This document shows, piece after piece, positions 11,936 to 20,362 of a stretch of 64,000 nucleotides of DNA (within the stretch, counting starts at the first letter, position 1; the number at the start of each line of letters is the position of its first letter). The notes beneath the pieces were generated by a model. The model saw only the letters and a program-made list of their open reading frames with translations. It had not been told where the DNA came from and made no database searches. The stretch is from the NCBI GenBank assembly GCA_014155875.1, contig JACEFZ010004163.1:1-64000 (forward strand), given 5' to 3'. The DNA is from Cepaea nemoralis (Eukaryota > Mollusca > Gastropoda > Stylommatophora > Helicidae). The position numbers and the translations under genes are program-made.

Positions 11936-11974
11936 TGGGGGCTCGTCCGGGATTTGAACCCGGGACCTCTCGCA
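11936..11974 (-). other. Copied 3' half of tRNA-Pro (extended primer-binding site)
   Basis: 11936-11953 reads TGGGGGCTCGTCCGGGAT, the 18-nt proline tRNA primer-binding site well known from retroviruses such as murine leukaemia virus. The complementarity to tRNA-Pro does not stop there: it continues through the T arm, variable loop and 3' side of the anticodon stem (TTGAACCCGGGACCTCTCGCA), 39 nt in all. On the minus strand that is tRNA nucleotides 38-76 including CCA. It is not a tRNA gene: the 5' half is absent. The end point lies beside position 37, where tRNA-Pro carries m1G, a modification that blocks reverse transcriptase. Confidence 0.93.
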
Positions 11975-12394
11975 TACAAGTATTACGTGATTCGACGTAA
12001 GACACAGCGACACAAGTTCTATGGATTTATTGCCACATTAAATACAGAACGATAATTACAACAATCTACAATATATAACTCACGACGCTCACAACCACAA
12101 TACAGCTCATAGGTCTGACGCTCAAGATATCAGTCGTTCGGCTTTCAACCACAGAGATCCACACAAACGCCTTGCTCTCATCACACATGTCCTTCCAGTC
12201 TCAGGTCCCAGCTCGGTCTGAGGCTAGCACGCAAACTGCCCACTGCCTCTAGTGGCGTCACGTGGCCTGCGTGCGTCTGTCGTCAGCCTGACCGCTGGTC
12301 GCGTGTCAGGTAACAATCTTGCCAGCCGACAATTCTTGTCCGCCGGGTGTCGTAACGATGTTGCTGCATAGCTATACCATGTTAGGCTCTGACA
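11975..12394 (-). repeat. Inverted, 3'-truncated LTR copy
   Basis: Reverse complement of 11460-11879, the same length (420 bp) and nearly identical, with a difference near 11982. It lacks the last 46 bp of the LTR (U5-like part) and starts where R is expected to end. The high identity of the arms shows that both came from one molecule or that the insertion is recent. Confidence 0.93.
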
Positions 12395-15300
12395 ATGAGT
12401 CATATCAACAGAGAAGAAATTAAATGTATGGGTCATATCAACAGAGAAGAAATTAAATGTATGGGTCATATCAACAGAGAATGAATTAAATGTATGGGTC
12501 ATATCAACAGAGAAGAAATTAAATGTATGAGTCATATCAATAAAGACGAAATTAAATGTATGGGTCATATGAGTCATATCAACAGAGAAGAAATTAAATG
12601 TATGAGTCTTTTCAAAAGAGCAGAAATTAAATGTATGAGTCATATCAACAAAGAAGAAATTAAATGTATGAGTCATATCAACAGAGAAGAAATTAAATGT
12701 ATGAGTCATATCAATAGAGAAGAAATTAAATGTATGGGTCATATCAACAGAGAAGAAATTAAATGTATGGGTCATATCAACAGAGAATAAATTAAATGTA
12801 TGGGTCATATCAACAGAGAAGAAATTAAATGTATGGGTCATATCAACAGAGAAGAAATTAAATGTATGGGTCATATAAACAGAGAAGAAATTAAATGCAT
12901 GGGTCATATAAACAGAGAAGAAATTAAATGTATGGGTCATATCAACAGAGAAGACATTAAATGTATGGGTCATATCAACAGAGAAGAAATTAAATTTATG
13001 GGTCATATCAACAGAGAAGAAATTAAATGTATGAGTCATATAAACAGAGAAGAAATTAAATGTATGAGTCATATCAACAGAGACGAAATTAAATGTATGA
13101 GTCATATCAACAGAGAAGAAATTAAATGTATGGGTCATATCAACAGAGAAGAAATTAAATGTATGGGTCATATCAACAGAGAAGAAATTAAATGTATGGG
13201 TCATGTCAACAGAGAAGAAATTAAATGTATGGGTCATATCAACAGAGAAGAAATTAAATGTATGGGTCATATCAACAGAGAAGAAATTAAATGTATGGGT
13301 CATATCAACAGAGAAGAAATTAAATGTATGGGTCATATCAACAGAGAAGAAATTAAATGTATGGGTCATATCAACAGAGAAGAAATTAAATGTATGAGTC
13401 ATATCAACAGAGAAGAAATTAAATGTATGGGTCATATCAACAGAGAAGAAATTAAATGTATGTGGGTCATATCAACAGAGAAGAAATTAAATGTATGGGT
13501 CATATCAACAGAGAAGAAATTAAATGTATGAGTCATATCAACAGAGAAGAAATTAAATGTATGAGTCATATCAACGGAGAAGAAATTAAATGTATGAGTC
13601 ATATCAACAGAGAAGAAATTAAATGTATGAGTCATATCAAAAGAGAATAAATTAAATGTATGAGTCATATCAACAGAGAAGAAATTAAATGTATTGGTCA
13701 CATCAACAGAGAAGAAATTGAATGTATGAGTATATCAACAGAGAAGAAATTAAATGTATGGGTCATATCAACAGAGAAGAAATTAAATGTATGAGTCATA
13801 TCAACAGAGAAGAAATTAAATGTATGAGTCATATCAAAAGAGAATAAATTAAATGTATGAGTCATATCAACAGAGAAGAAATTAAATGTATGGGTCACAT
13901 CAACAGAGAAGAAATTGAATGTATGTGTATATCAACCGAGAAGAAATTAAATGTATGGGTCATATGAGTCATATCAACAGATAAGAAATTAAATGTACGG
14001 GTCATATCAACAGAGAAGAAATTAAATGTATGAGTCATATCAACAAAGAAGAAATTAAATGTATGGGTCATATCAAGAGAGAAGAAATTAAATGTATGGG
14101 TCATATCAATAGAGAAGAAATTAAATGTATGAGTCATATCAACAGAGAAGAAATTAAATGTATGAGTCACATCAACAAAGAAGAAATTAAATGTATGAGT
14201 CATATCAACAGAGAAGAAATTAAATGTATGGGTCATGTCAACAGAGAAGAAATTAAATGTATGGGTCATATCAACAGAGAAGAAATTAAATGTATGGTTC
14301 ATATCAACAGAGAAGAAATTAAATGTATGGGTCATATCAACAGAGATGAAATTAAATGTATGAGTCATATCAACAGAGAAGAAATTAAATGTATGGGTCA
14401 TATCAACAGAGAAGAAATTAAATGTATGAGTCATATCAACAGAGAAGAAATTAAATGTATGAGTCATTTCAACAGAGAAGAAATTAAATGTTGAGTCATA
14501 TCAACAGAGAAGAAATTAAATGTTGAGTCATATCAACAGAGAAGAAATTAAATGTATGAGTCATATCAACAGAGAAGAAATTAAATGTATGGGTCATATC
14601 AACAGAGAAGAAATTAAATGTATGAGTCATATCAACAGAGAAGAAATTAAATGTATGAGGCATATCAACAGAGAAGAAATTAAATGTATGGGTCATATCA
14701 AGAGGGAAGAAATTAAATGTATGGGTCATATCAATAGAGAAGAAATTAAATGTATGAGTCATATCAACAGAGAAGAAATTAAATGTATGAGTCATATCAA
14801 CAGAGAAGAAATTAAATGTATGAGTCATATCAACAGAGAAGAAATTAAATGTATGGGTCATATGAGTCATATCAACAGAGAAGAAATTAAATATATGAGT
14901 CATATCAACAGAGAAGAAATTAAATGTATGAGTCATATCAACAAAGAAGAAATTAAATGTATTTGTCATATGAGTCATATCAACAGAGAAGAAATTAAAT
15001 GTATGAGTCATATCAACAGAGAAGAAATTAAATGTATGAGTCATATCAACAGAGAAGAAATTAAATTTATGGGTCATATCAATAGAGAAGACATTAAATA
15101 TATGAGTCATATCAACAGAGAAGAAATTAAATGTATGAGTCATATCAACAAAGAAGAAATTAAATGTATGGGTCATATGAGTCATATCAACAGAGAAGAA
15201 ATTAAATGTATGAGTCATATCAACAGAGAAGAAATTAAATGTATGGGTCATATCAAGAGAGAAGGAATTAAATGTATCGGTCATATCAATAGAGAAGACA

Positions 15301-16074
15301 TTAAATATATGAGTCATATCAACAGAGAAAAAATTAAATGTGTGAGTCATATCAACAAATAAGAAATTAAATGTATGAGTCATGTCAACAGAGAAGAAAT
15401 TAAATGTATGGGTCATGTCAACAGAGAAGAAATTAAATGTATGGGTCATATCAACAGAGAAGAAATTAAATGTATGGTTCATATCAACAGAGAAGAAATT
15501 AAATGTATGGGTCATATCAACAGAGAAGAAATTAAATGTATGAGTCATATCAACAGAGAAGAAATTAAATGTATGGGTCATATCAACAGAGAAGAAATTA
15601 AATGTATGAGTCATATCAACAGAGAAGAAATTAAATGTATGAGTCATATCAACAGAGAAGAAATTAAATGTATGAGTCATATCAACAGAGAAGAAATTAA
15701 ATGTATGGGTCATATCAACAGAGAAGAAATTAAATGTATGAGTCAAATCAAGAGAGAAGAAATTAAATATATGAGTCATATCAACAGAGAAGAAATTAAA
15801 TGTATGAGTCATATCAACAGAGAAGAAATTAAATGTATGAGTCATATCAACAGAGAAGAAATTAAATGTATGAGTCATATCAACAGAGAAGAAATTAAAT
15901 GTATGGGTCATATCAACAGAGAAGAAATTAAATGTATGAGTCATATCAACAGAGAAGAAATTAAATGTATGAGTCATATCAACAGAGAATAAATTAAATG
16001 TATGGGTCATATCAACAGAGAAGAAATTAAATGTATGGGTCACATCAATATAGAAGAAATTAAATGTATGAGTA
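12395..16074. repeat. 33-bp minisatellite, block 2 (Arg type)
   Basis: About 111 units. They differ from block 1 by CAACAGAGAAG (Arg in place of Lys) and by a mix of ATGGGTCAT and ATGAGTCAT starts. At least five places carry an extra 9 bp from a partial unit (TCATATGAGTCATATC near 12567, 13962, 14860, 14967 and 15173). Variant units such as CAAGAGAGAAG followed by CAATAGAGAAG recur near 14075, 14698 and 15250, a sign of higher-order duplication. The longest frame (14496-16094, minus, 532 residues of MTHTFNFFSVD repeats) is a repeat artefact. Confidence 0.97.
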
Positions 16075-16165
16075 CTCCCCCGATGTGTCTCCACCTTGCC
16101 GTGGTGGGGGAGCTTGCGTGTCCCGTTGACCCCATGTGCTTTCCGATGGGTGAAAACTACATATC
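16075..16165 (+). other. Nested-helix fold at the retroposon 5' end (ribozyme-like, unproven)
   Basis: CTCCCCC (16075-16081) pairs with GGGGGAG (16106-16112). GATGTGT (16082-16088) pairs with ACATATC (16159-16165) with one G-U. CCAC (16091-16094) pairs with GTGG (16101-16104), and ACCC-AT pairs with ATGGGT at 16129-16151. The order P1-P2-P3-P3'-P1'-P4-P2' is that of HDV-like ribozymes. However, the last junction (GAAAACT) lacks the catalytic C-N-R-A motif and the 5' base is C, so activity is doubtful. Confidence 0.35.
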
Positions 16166-17727
16166 GGACAGCGTATGGGATACCGACCAGACTAAGAGAG
16201 ACACAACCTGCTGCTCTGCAGGAGACTGAGGATAGCAGTCAAAAGTTTAAATCAGGCGCATGAAGGCAGAAGTTCTTGTTTCGGACAATACTCTAAGGCT
16301 CTCTGTCGAGGGTTTAGGCTGAACGCCTCTCACAGACCCTCGGATCTGAGAGCCGGGCCGATATCCACCTACCGAAAAATGGAATCGAGATACTGAGCAA
16401 GCTACATGCCCAGTTCTGATACTTGTTTGAAGGCTCTCAGCTGAGGGATATGTTGGATTCCCGGATGAGATGGTCTGGCCGTTTCTCACTGACTGCTGCA
16501 CGAAGGTAAGGTGCTGAGCCGGCAGCACATGTAGCCTGCCTCGTGAGCGAGTACAAAAAGTCAGTAAAATGCCCCAGTCGAAGGAAATGGTTACGAAAAC
16601 TGTCTGTATCTAACTCATAGAGAGTGTAGATAAAAGTGGAGAAACGTCTCAATAACGCGAAATGGAACGCACGGCGACGAACCTATTGCGTGGTCCAAAG
16701 TCAAAAGCAAAAGCTTACCGAGTGGATGTCGCCCGCAGTCTGACCGCCCCTGGAGCTCACTTGAGCGACCAGTGGCAAGCGAGATGCCCAATACATGGAA
16801 GTGAGGAACTAAAGTAGCCATGAGCAGGACGTGGCAACTCCTCGGGTGAGCCCAGTCTCGGAGCAATATGTGCCGGCTCTGCAATTATGGAAGCCTCCTT
16901 GGATAGCGAGGGACTGCCCATTGTCTGCCCCTGCCTTCCCTTGAGGGCCGACCGCGATGTCGTTGGTCGTTCTATCTTGACCAGCTGAGATGTGGGCGAC
17001 ATCACAACAGTCTAACGTGCCTCGAAATCAGAGGAAGGTTAACCTCATTAAAAAATGCCCGCCGGAAGTCGGAAGTGTCGTCCTACGGGTGACAAACTAA
17101 AGATTGACACTACGCAATTACGTCCGAGTGAAATGTCTCGTCCGAATGTCTCTCGTGCTAGGAACAGCTCTGGCTACCTAGTTTCCGAATGCCGCTCTTG
17201 TTCGGAACAGCTCTGACTAGGTAGTTTTCCGAATGTCCACCGTGCCTGGAACAGCTCTGATGGGTACAGGGACAAGCACATGTCCGAAAACTCGCTTAGT
17301 GGAAACCATCTGCAGAGCTAACTGGTTTGTGCAGGAACGGCCCAGGGCGAGCGAAATGCCCAATATATTGAAGTGAGGAATTAAAACAGCCATGAGCAGG
17401 ACGTGACGATTCCCTCGGTAAACCCAGCACCAGAGCGTTATGTGCCGGCTCTGCAATTATGGAAGCCACCCAGGATGGCGGAAAATGCTATGGACTGTCC
17501 CTGCCTTCACTTGAGGGATGACCGTGTAGTCTTCGACTGTTCCAACTTGACCAGCTGAGATGTGGACGGTACCACAAAAGTGAGAGTCTCCCAGGATTGC
17601 TAACCTGGTCAAAAATGCACGCTAAAAGTCGGATGTGCTTGGCCTGAGTGTTTCGACCCGAGGGTGCCTAACCAGACACACCGCAATCACATCTGAAAAA
17701 ATCACTCCGGATGAACGCAAAGAAGAG
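16075..17727 (+). mobile_element. Non-autonomous retroposon with (GAA)-type 3' end
   Basis: A 1653-bp insertion flanked by AAATGTATGAGTA (16062-16074) and AAATGAATGAGTA (17728-17740), a 13-bp target duplication with one mismatch. It starts CTCCCCCGATGTGTCTCC and ends GGATGAACGCAAAGAAGAG. A 5'-truncated second copy of the 3' end is at 40772-40911. The interior contains an imperfect duplication: about 16775-17105 and 17335-17665 share AGCGA-ATGCCCAATA, AGCAGGACGTG, TATGTGCCGGCTCTGC and GACCAGCTGAGATGTGG. No frame encodes a recognisable protein, so it presumably borrowed a LINE's machinery. I cannot assign the parent family. Confidence 0.85.
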
Positions 17728-17771
17728 AAATGAATGAGTATATCAACAGAGAAGAAATTAAATGTGTGAGT
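17728..17771. repeat. Single minisatellite unit between two insertions
   Basis: One 33-bp-type unit with an ATGTGTGAGT variant lies between the 1.65-kb and 322-bp retroposons. The variant base is duplicated on the far side of the second insertion, which proves the target duplication. Confidence 0.9.
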
Positions 17772-17894
17772 GGGACGCAGAGGTGTTTCCAAGGCACCAG
17801 GGCCGGGTTATATACTGGCCAAGACCTATTGACGCGTCCTCGTCGAGCGTCCTGGGCAACAGGTCCCTTCGGGGTCCTGGCTGAAGTCAATAGG
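17772..17894 (+). ncRNA. HDV-like self-cleaving ribozyme
   Basis: All parts of the HDV double pseudoknot are present. P1: GGGACGC (17772-17778) with GCGTCCT (17847-17853), 7 bp starting with the typical G-U wobble at the cleavage site. P2: CCTATTGAC (17825-17833) with GTCAATAGG (17886-17894), 9 of 9. P3: GCG with CGA (17834-17836, 17844-17846), two pairs plus G-A. L3: TCCTCGT, whose CC (17838-17839) can form P1.1 with GG (17854-17855). Then GGGCAAC, as in HDV itself. P4: AGGTCCC-TTCG-GGGTCCT with one mismatch. J4/2: GGCTGAA, fitting C-N-R-A with the catalytic C at 17881. J1/2 is long (46 nt) and can form its own hairpin GGCCGG...CTGGCC. Predicted cleavage falls exactly before 17772, the first base of the insertion. 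Confidence 0.9.
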
Positions 17895-18093
17895 ATCGCC
17901 GATTCCTCCGAAGTCGGAGAGTGTCTGCCTTTATGGCGAGGAACCACCAGTCTGCACACCAGACATGGGACAACGGATACTCATGCAAAACTCAGGTCCT
18001 GTATGACATCACACTGATGTTGGACGACAGGATGCCTTCATCCGACATACAGGACTTTGCGCTGGAGCTCAAGCCAACGAACGCAAGCAAGCA
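17772..18093 (+). mobile_element. 322-bp retroposon with 5' HDV-like ribozyme
   Basis: The flanks AAATGTGTGAGT at 17760-17771 and 18094-18105 are identical 12-mers. They carry a GTGAG variant not seen in neighbouring units, so they are a true target duplication and fix both ends to the base. The first 123 bases form an HDV-type ribozyme, and the 3' end is CGAACGCAAGCAAGC. The rest has no coding frame with a recognisable domain. It is a short non-autonomous element, probably mobilised by a LINE whose RNA is freed from upstream sequence by self-cleavage. The GAACGCAA near the 3' end is shared with the larger insertion at 16075-17727. Confidence 0.92.
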
Positions 18094-18683
18094 AAATGTG
18101 TGAGTCATATCAACAGAGAAGAAATTAAATGTATGGGTCATATCAACAGAGAAGAAATTAAATGTATGAGTCATATCAATAGAGAAGAAATTAAATGTAT
18201 GAATCATATCAACAGAGAAGAAATTAAATGTATGAGTCATATCAACAGAGAAGAAATTAAATGCATGGGTCATATCAACAGAGAAGAAATTAAATGTATG
18301 GGTCATATCAACAGAGAAGAAATTAAATGTATGAGTCATATCAACAGAGAAGAAATTAAATGTATGAGTCATATCAACAGAGAAGAAATTAAATGTATGA
18401 GTCATATCAACAGAGTAGAAATTAAATGTATGGGTCATATCAACAGAGAAGAAATTAAATGTACGAGTCATATCAACAGAGAAGAAATTAAATGTATGGC
18501 TCATATCAACAGAGAAGAAATTAAATGTATGGGTCATATCAACATAGAAGAAATTAAATGTATGAGTCATATCAACAGAGAAGAAATTAAATGGATGGGT
18601 CATATCAACAGAGAAGAAATAAAATGTATGGGTCATATCAACAGAGAAGAAATTAAATGTATGGGTCATATCAACAGAGAAGA
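18094..18683. repeat. 33-bp minisatellite, block 3 (Arg type)
   Basis: About 18 units of the Arg type, including the target duplication at its start. The final unit reads GGTCATATCAACAGAGAAGAAAT and passes without a break into the LINE coding sequence at 18684, so this edge is the place where the array was born. Confidence 0.96.
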
Positions 18684-18886
18684 AATAAATTAGAGAAAAT
18701 GGTGACAACTGGCAAGATCTAGGGGAAGAGAACAAGAGGAAGACAGAGAAGTAAATACCTAGATGGCTTGGCCACGTGGCATGGCCGAGACAGTAACACT
18801 GAGCTGATCCACGACTCTGGTAATCGAGTGACTTGGCAAATCATGACCGCCCTCGCTTACCGGCATAGCACATGATGGATGGATTT
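18684..18886 (+). pseudogene. LINE family X 3' end, source of the 33-bp repeat
   Basis: From AAATTAGAGAAAATGGTGAC on, it encodes (with a stop and frameshifts) KLEKMVTTGKI, then a GKRTRGRQRSKYLDGLATWH block and a TELIHDSGNRVTWQIMT end, closing with GGCATAGCACATGATGGATGGAT. It is nearly the same as the reverse strand of 39905-40105. The (ATGG)n tail is the family's 3' end. The preceding codons GHINREE are the last unit of the minisatellite, matching GHVVRRN in the copy at 40106-40133. Confidence 0.88.
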
Positions 18887-19070
18887 CAACAGGGCTGATA
18901 TTGAGAAATTAACTTTATGTGGGAAAATATTAGGCAAAGAAAAGCAGAGCGAGGCAGGGGTCGGTGTACATGCAAAGCTTAAACAACAGGACAATAAATA
19001 TTAATACAAGTAACATACGTCTCATCAAAACATCCTATGACAGAGGGGAGTGGAGAGGACTGCTCCAGAT

Positions 19071-19262
19071 GGGACACCCGAAGCGGGAGAAGTAGTAGGC
19101 CCCATGATTCTGCACGATTAGGGTGAGAAGTGGTCCAGATGGGACACCCGAAGCGGGAGCAGTAGTAGGCCCCATGATTCTGCACGATTAGGGTGAGGAG
19201 TGGTCCAGATGGGACACCCGAAGCGGGAGCAGTAGTAGGCCCCATGATTCTGCACGATTAGA
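19071..19262. repeat. 70-bp tandem repeat, 2.7 copies
   Basis: Units start GGGACACCCGAAGCGGGAG at 19071, 19141 and 19211 and are nearly identical. The minus frame over it is a repeat by-product. Confidence 0.95.
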
Positions 19263-19284
19263 GCGAGGGGATATCTCTCTCTTT

Positions 19285-19503
19285 CTGTGGCCTAGGGTTT
19301 ACGGTCGCAATTCGTTGTCATTGCATACCGCGGTTGAAACACAGCTGCGGGATATTTAGCAGCAGACCGCTTTGCGTTAGTTTTTATACAATGGTATGAG
19401 TGCTGGTCGTTCCGAAATCAATGGCAAACTACTGAATGTAAACTTGCCAAGAAATCACAGAAAGCCAAATAATGCTAGGATTGACTACGATGTCCTATAA
19501 AGG
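19285..19503 (+). mobile_element. tRNA-derived SINE, family B
   Basis: Family B differs from A in its 5' half (GCTGCGGG-ATTT, CAGACCG, TTGCGTT) but shares the 3' half: ATGGCAAACTACTGAA, then CTTGCCAAGAAATCA and GATGTCCT-TAAAGG. Another tRNA-derived SINE (family D) follows immediately. Confidence 0.75.
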
Positions 19504-19735
19504 TGAGTCTCCGTGACGAAGTGGTCAAGCTATCTGCCTCGCGCTCCGAAGGTCGTGGGTTCGATTTCGGTTCACGATTGCATTTTTCTCGGAGACTTTG
19601 AGGGTCGTCCCTGGCGCTACGGACTTCGTACTTTGTGCGACGCTATCGGCAGGCCACCCTGCGGAAAGAGACAAAGCTATATGGGATACAACCAAGTGCA
19701 ATGAAGTCGATCCTCAATACTTTTAAACTTTTTTT
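19504..19735 (+). mobile_element. tRNA-derived SINE, family D
   Basis: The head TCTCCGTGACGAAGTGGTCAAG carries an A-box-like GTGGTCAAGC and the B box GGTTCGATTTC, about as far apart as in a tRNA. The body (CACTCTATCGGCAGGCC-like, CGGAAAGAGAC, ATATGGGAT, GAAGTCGATCCTC) aligns with 54575-54815. The head does not fold into an intact tRNA cloverleaf, so it is not a tRNA gene. Confidence 0.82.
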
Positions 19736-19873
19736 TAAAGTCATATAAAGGGCATGTAGTAAAAAAAAAATTTGTAATTAAGAAAATTAATTTTCAGCTG
19801 GAGATGGAATCAGGACCGATACGCATATAAGGCTCCTGCCCGTCAAGCCACCTTGGCTACCCATTATTTTTTT

Positions 19874-20110
19874 CCCCGAATATCCTTTACAGGACATCGC
19901 TGTCAACATCAGCATCTTTCAGCTGATAGTTGATTTCTTGGCAAGATTACGCTCAGTAGTTTGCCATTGTTTTCTGAGCGACCGGCTCACATATCACGTA
20001 AGTTATCGACACGGTAAGAATCGCTACCGATTCTCGCGCACGTTACGTTACTCACGAGAGTATACGGGATTACGGAGAAAGTCGTTAAACTTCTAGACCA
20101 GGGAGACCGG
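19874..20110 (-). mobile_element. tRNA-derived SINE, family A
   Basis: A nearly complete minus-strand copy from ATATCCTTTACAGGACATCG to CCAGGGAGACCGGC. Confidence 0.9.
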
Positions 20111-20130
20111 CCTACCCATTATTGTTTTGC

Positions 20131-20362
20131 ATATCCTTTACAGGACATCGCTGTCAACACCAGCATCTTTCAGCTGTATGTTGATTTCTTGACAAGATTA
20201 CGCTCAGTAGTTTGCCATTGCTTTCTGAGCGGCCGGCTCACAAACCCCGTAAGTTACCGATTCGATTCGAACCACTGCTGATTCTCACCGTCATCACGTT
20301 ACCTACGAGAGTATACGAGATTACGGAGAGAAGTCGCTAACCTCTAGGCCACGAAGCCGGCA
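20131..20362 (-). mobile_element. tRNA-derived SINE, family A
   Basis: A second nearly complete minus-strand copy directly after the previous one, separated by about 20 bp, from ATATCCTTTACAGGACATCG to CCACGAAGCCGGC. It differs from its neighbour at many positions, so it is not a recent tandem duplicate. Confidence 0.9.

Larger units (their letters stand above)
11460..12394. mobile_element. Palindromic LTR - tRNA-Pro - inverted LTR insertion
   Basis: A 935-bp insertion in the minisatellite. It comprises a complete 466-bp LTR (11460-11925), 10 bp of spacer, 39 nt of antisense tRNA-Pro (11936-11974) and a 420-bp inverted copy of LTR nt 1-420 (11975-12394). Both outer ends are therefore the same LTR 5' terminus (TGTCAGAGCC and its complement). 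The 5-bp direct repeat ATGAG at 11455-11459 and 12395-12399, with the array in phase on either side, shows a single integrase-type event. No gag-pol is present. An ordinary solo LTR or a full provirus would not look like this; a strand-transfer error during reverse transcription is the likeliest origin (inference). Confidence 0.93.

Noticed and set aside
11936..11974. tRNA-Pro gene or pseudogene
   Set aside because: Only nucleotides 38-76 including the non-encoded CCA are present, placed as an extended primer-binding site after an LTR.
10592..13650. CRISPR array
   Set aside because: The 33-bp units are head to tail without spacers, and the genome is eukaryotic.
14496..16094. 532-residue minus-strand frame (and similar frames of 60-400 residues over 10.5-18.7 kb) as repeat-protein genes
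   Set aside because: The frames follow from a 33-bp repeat of LINE origin with few stops and exist on both strands at once; no start context, signal or unique flanking coding sequence.
19504..19580. Functional tRNA genes at SINE heads (also 35326, 35944, 53718, 54575)
   Set aside because: A and B boxes are visible but the cloverleaf stems do not pair fully, and most are followed by a repeated SINE body.
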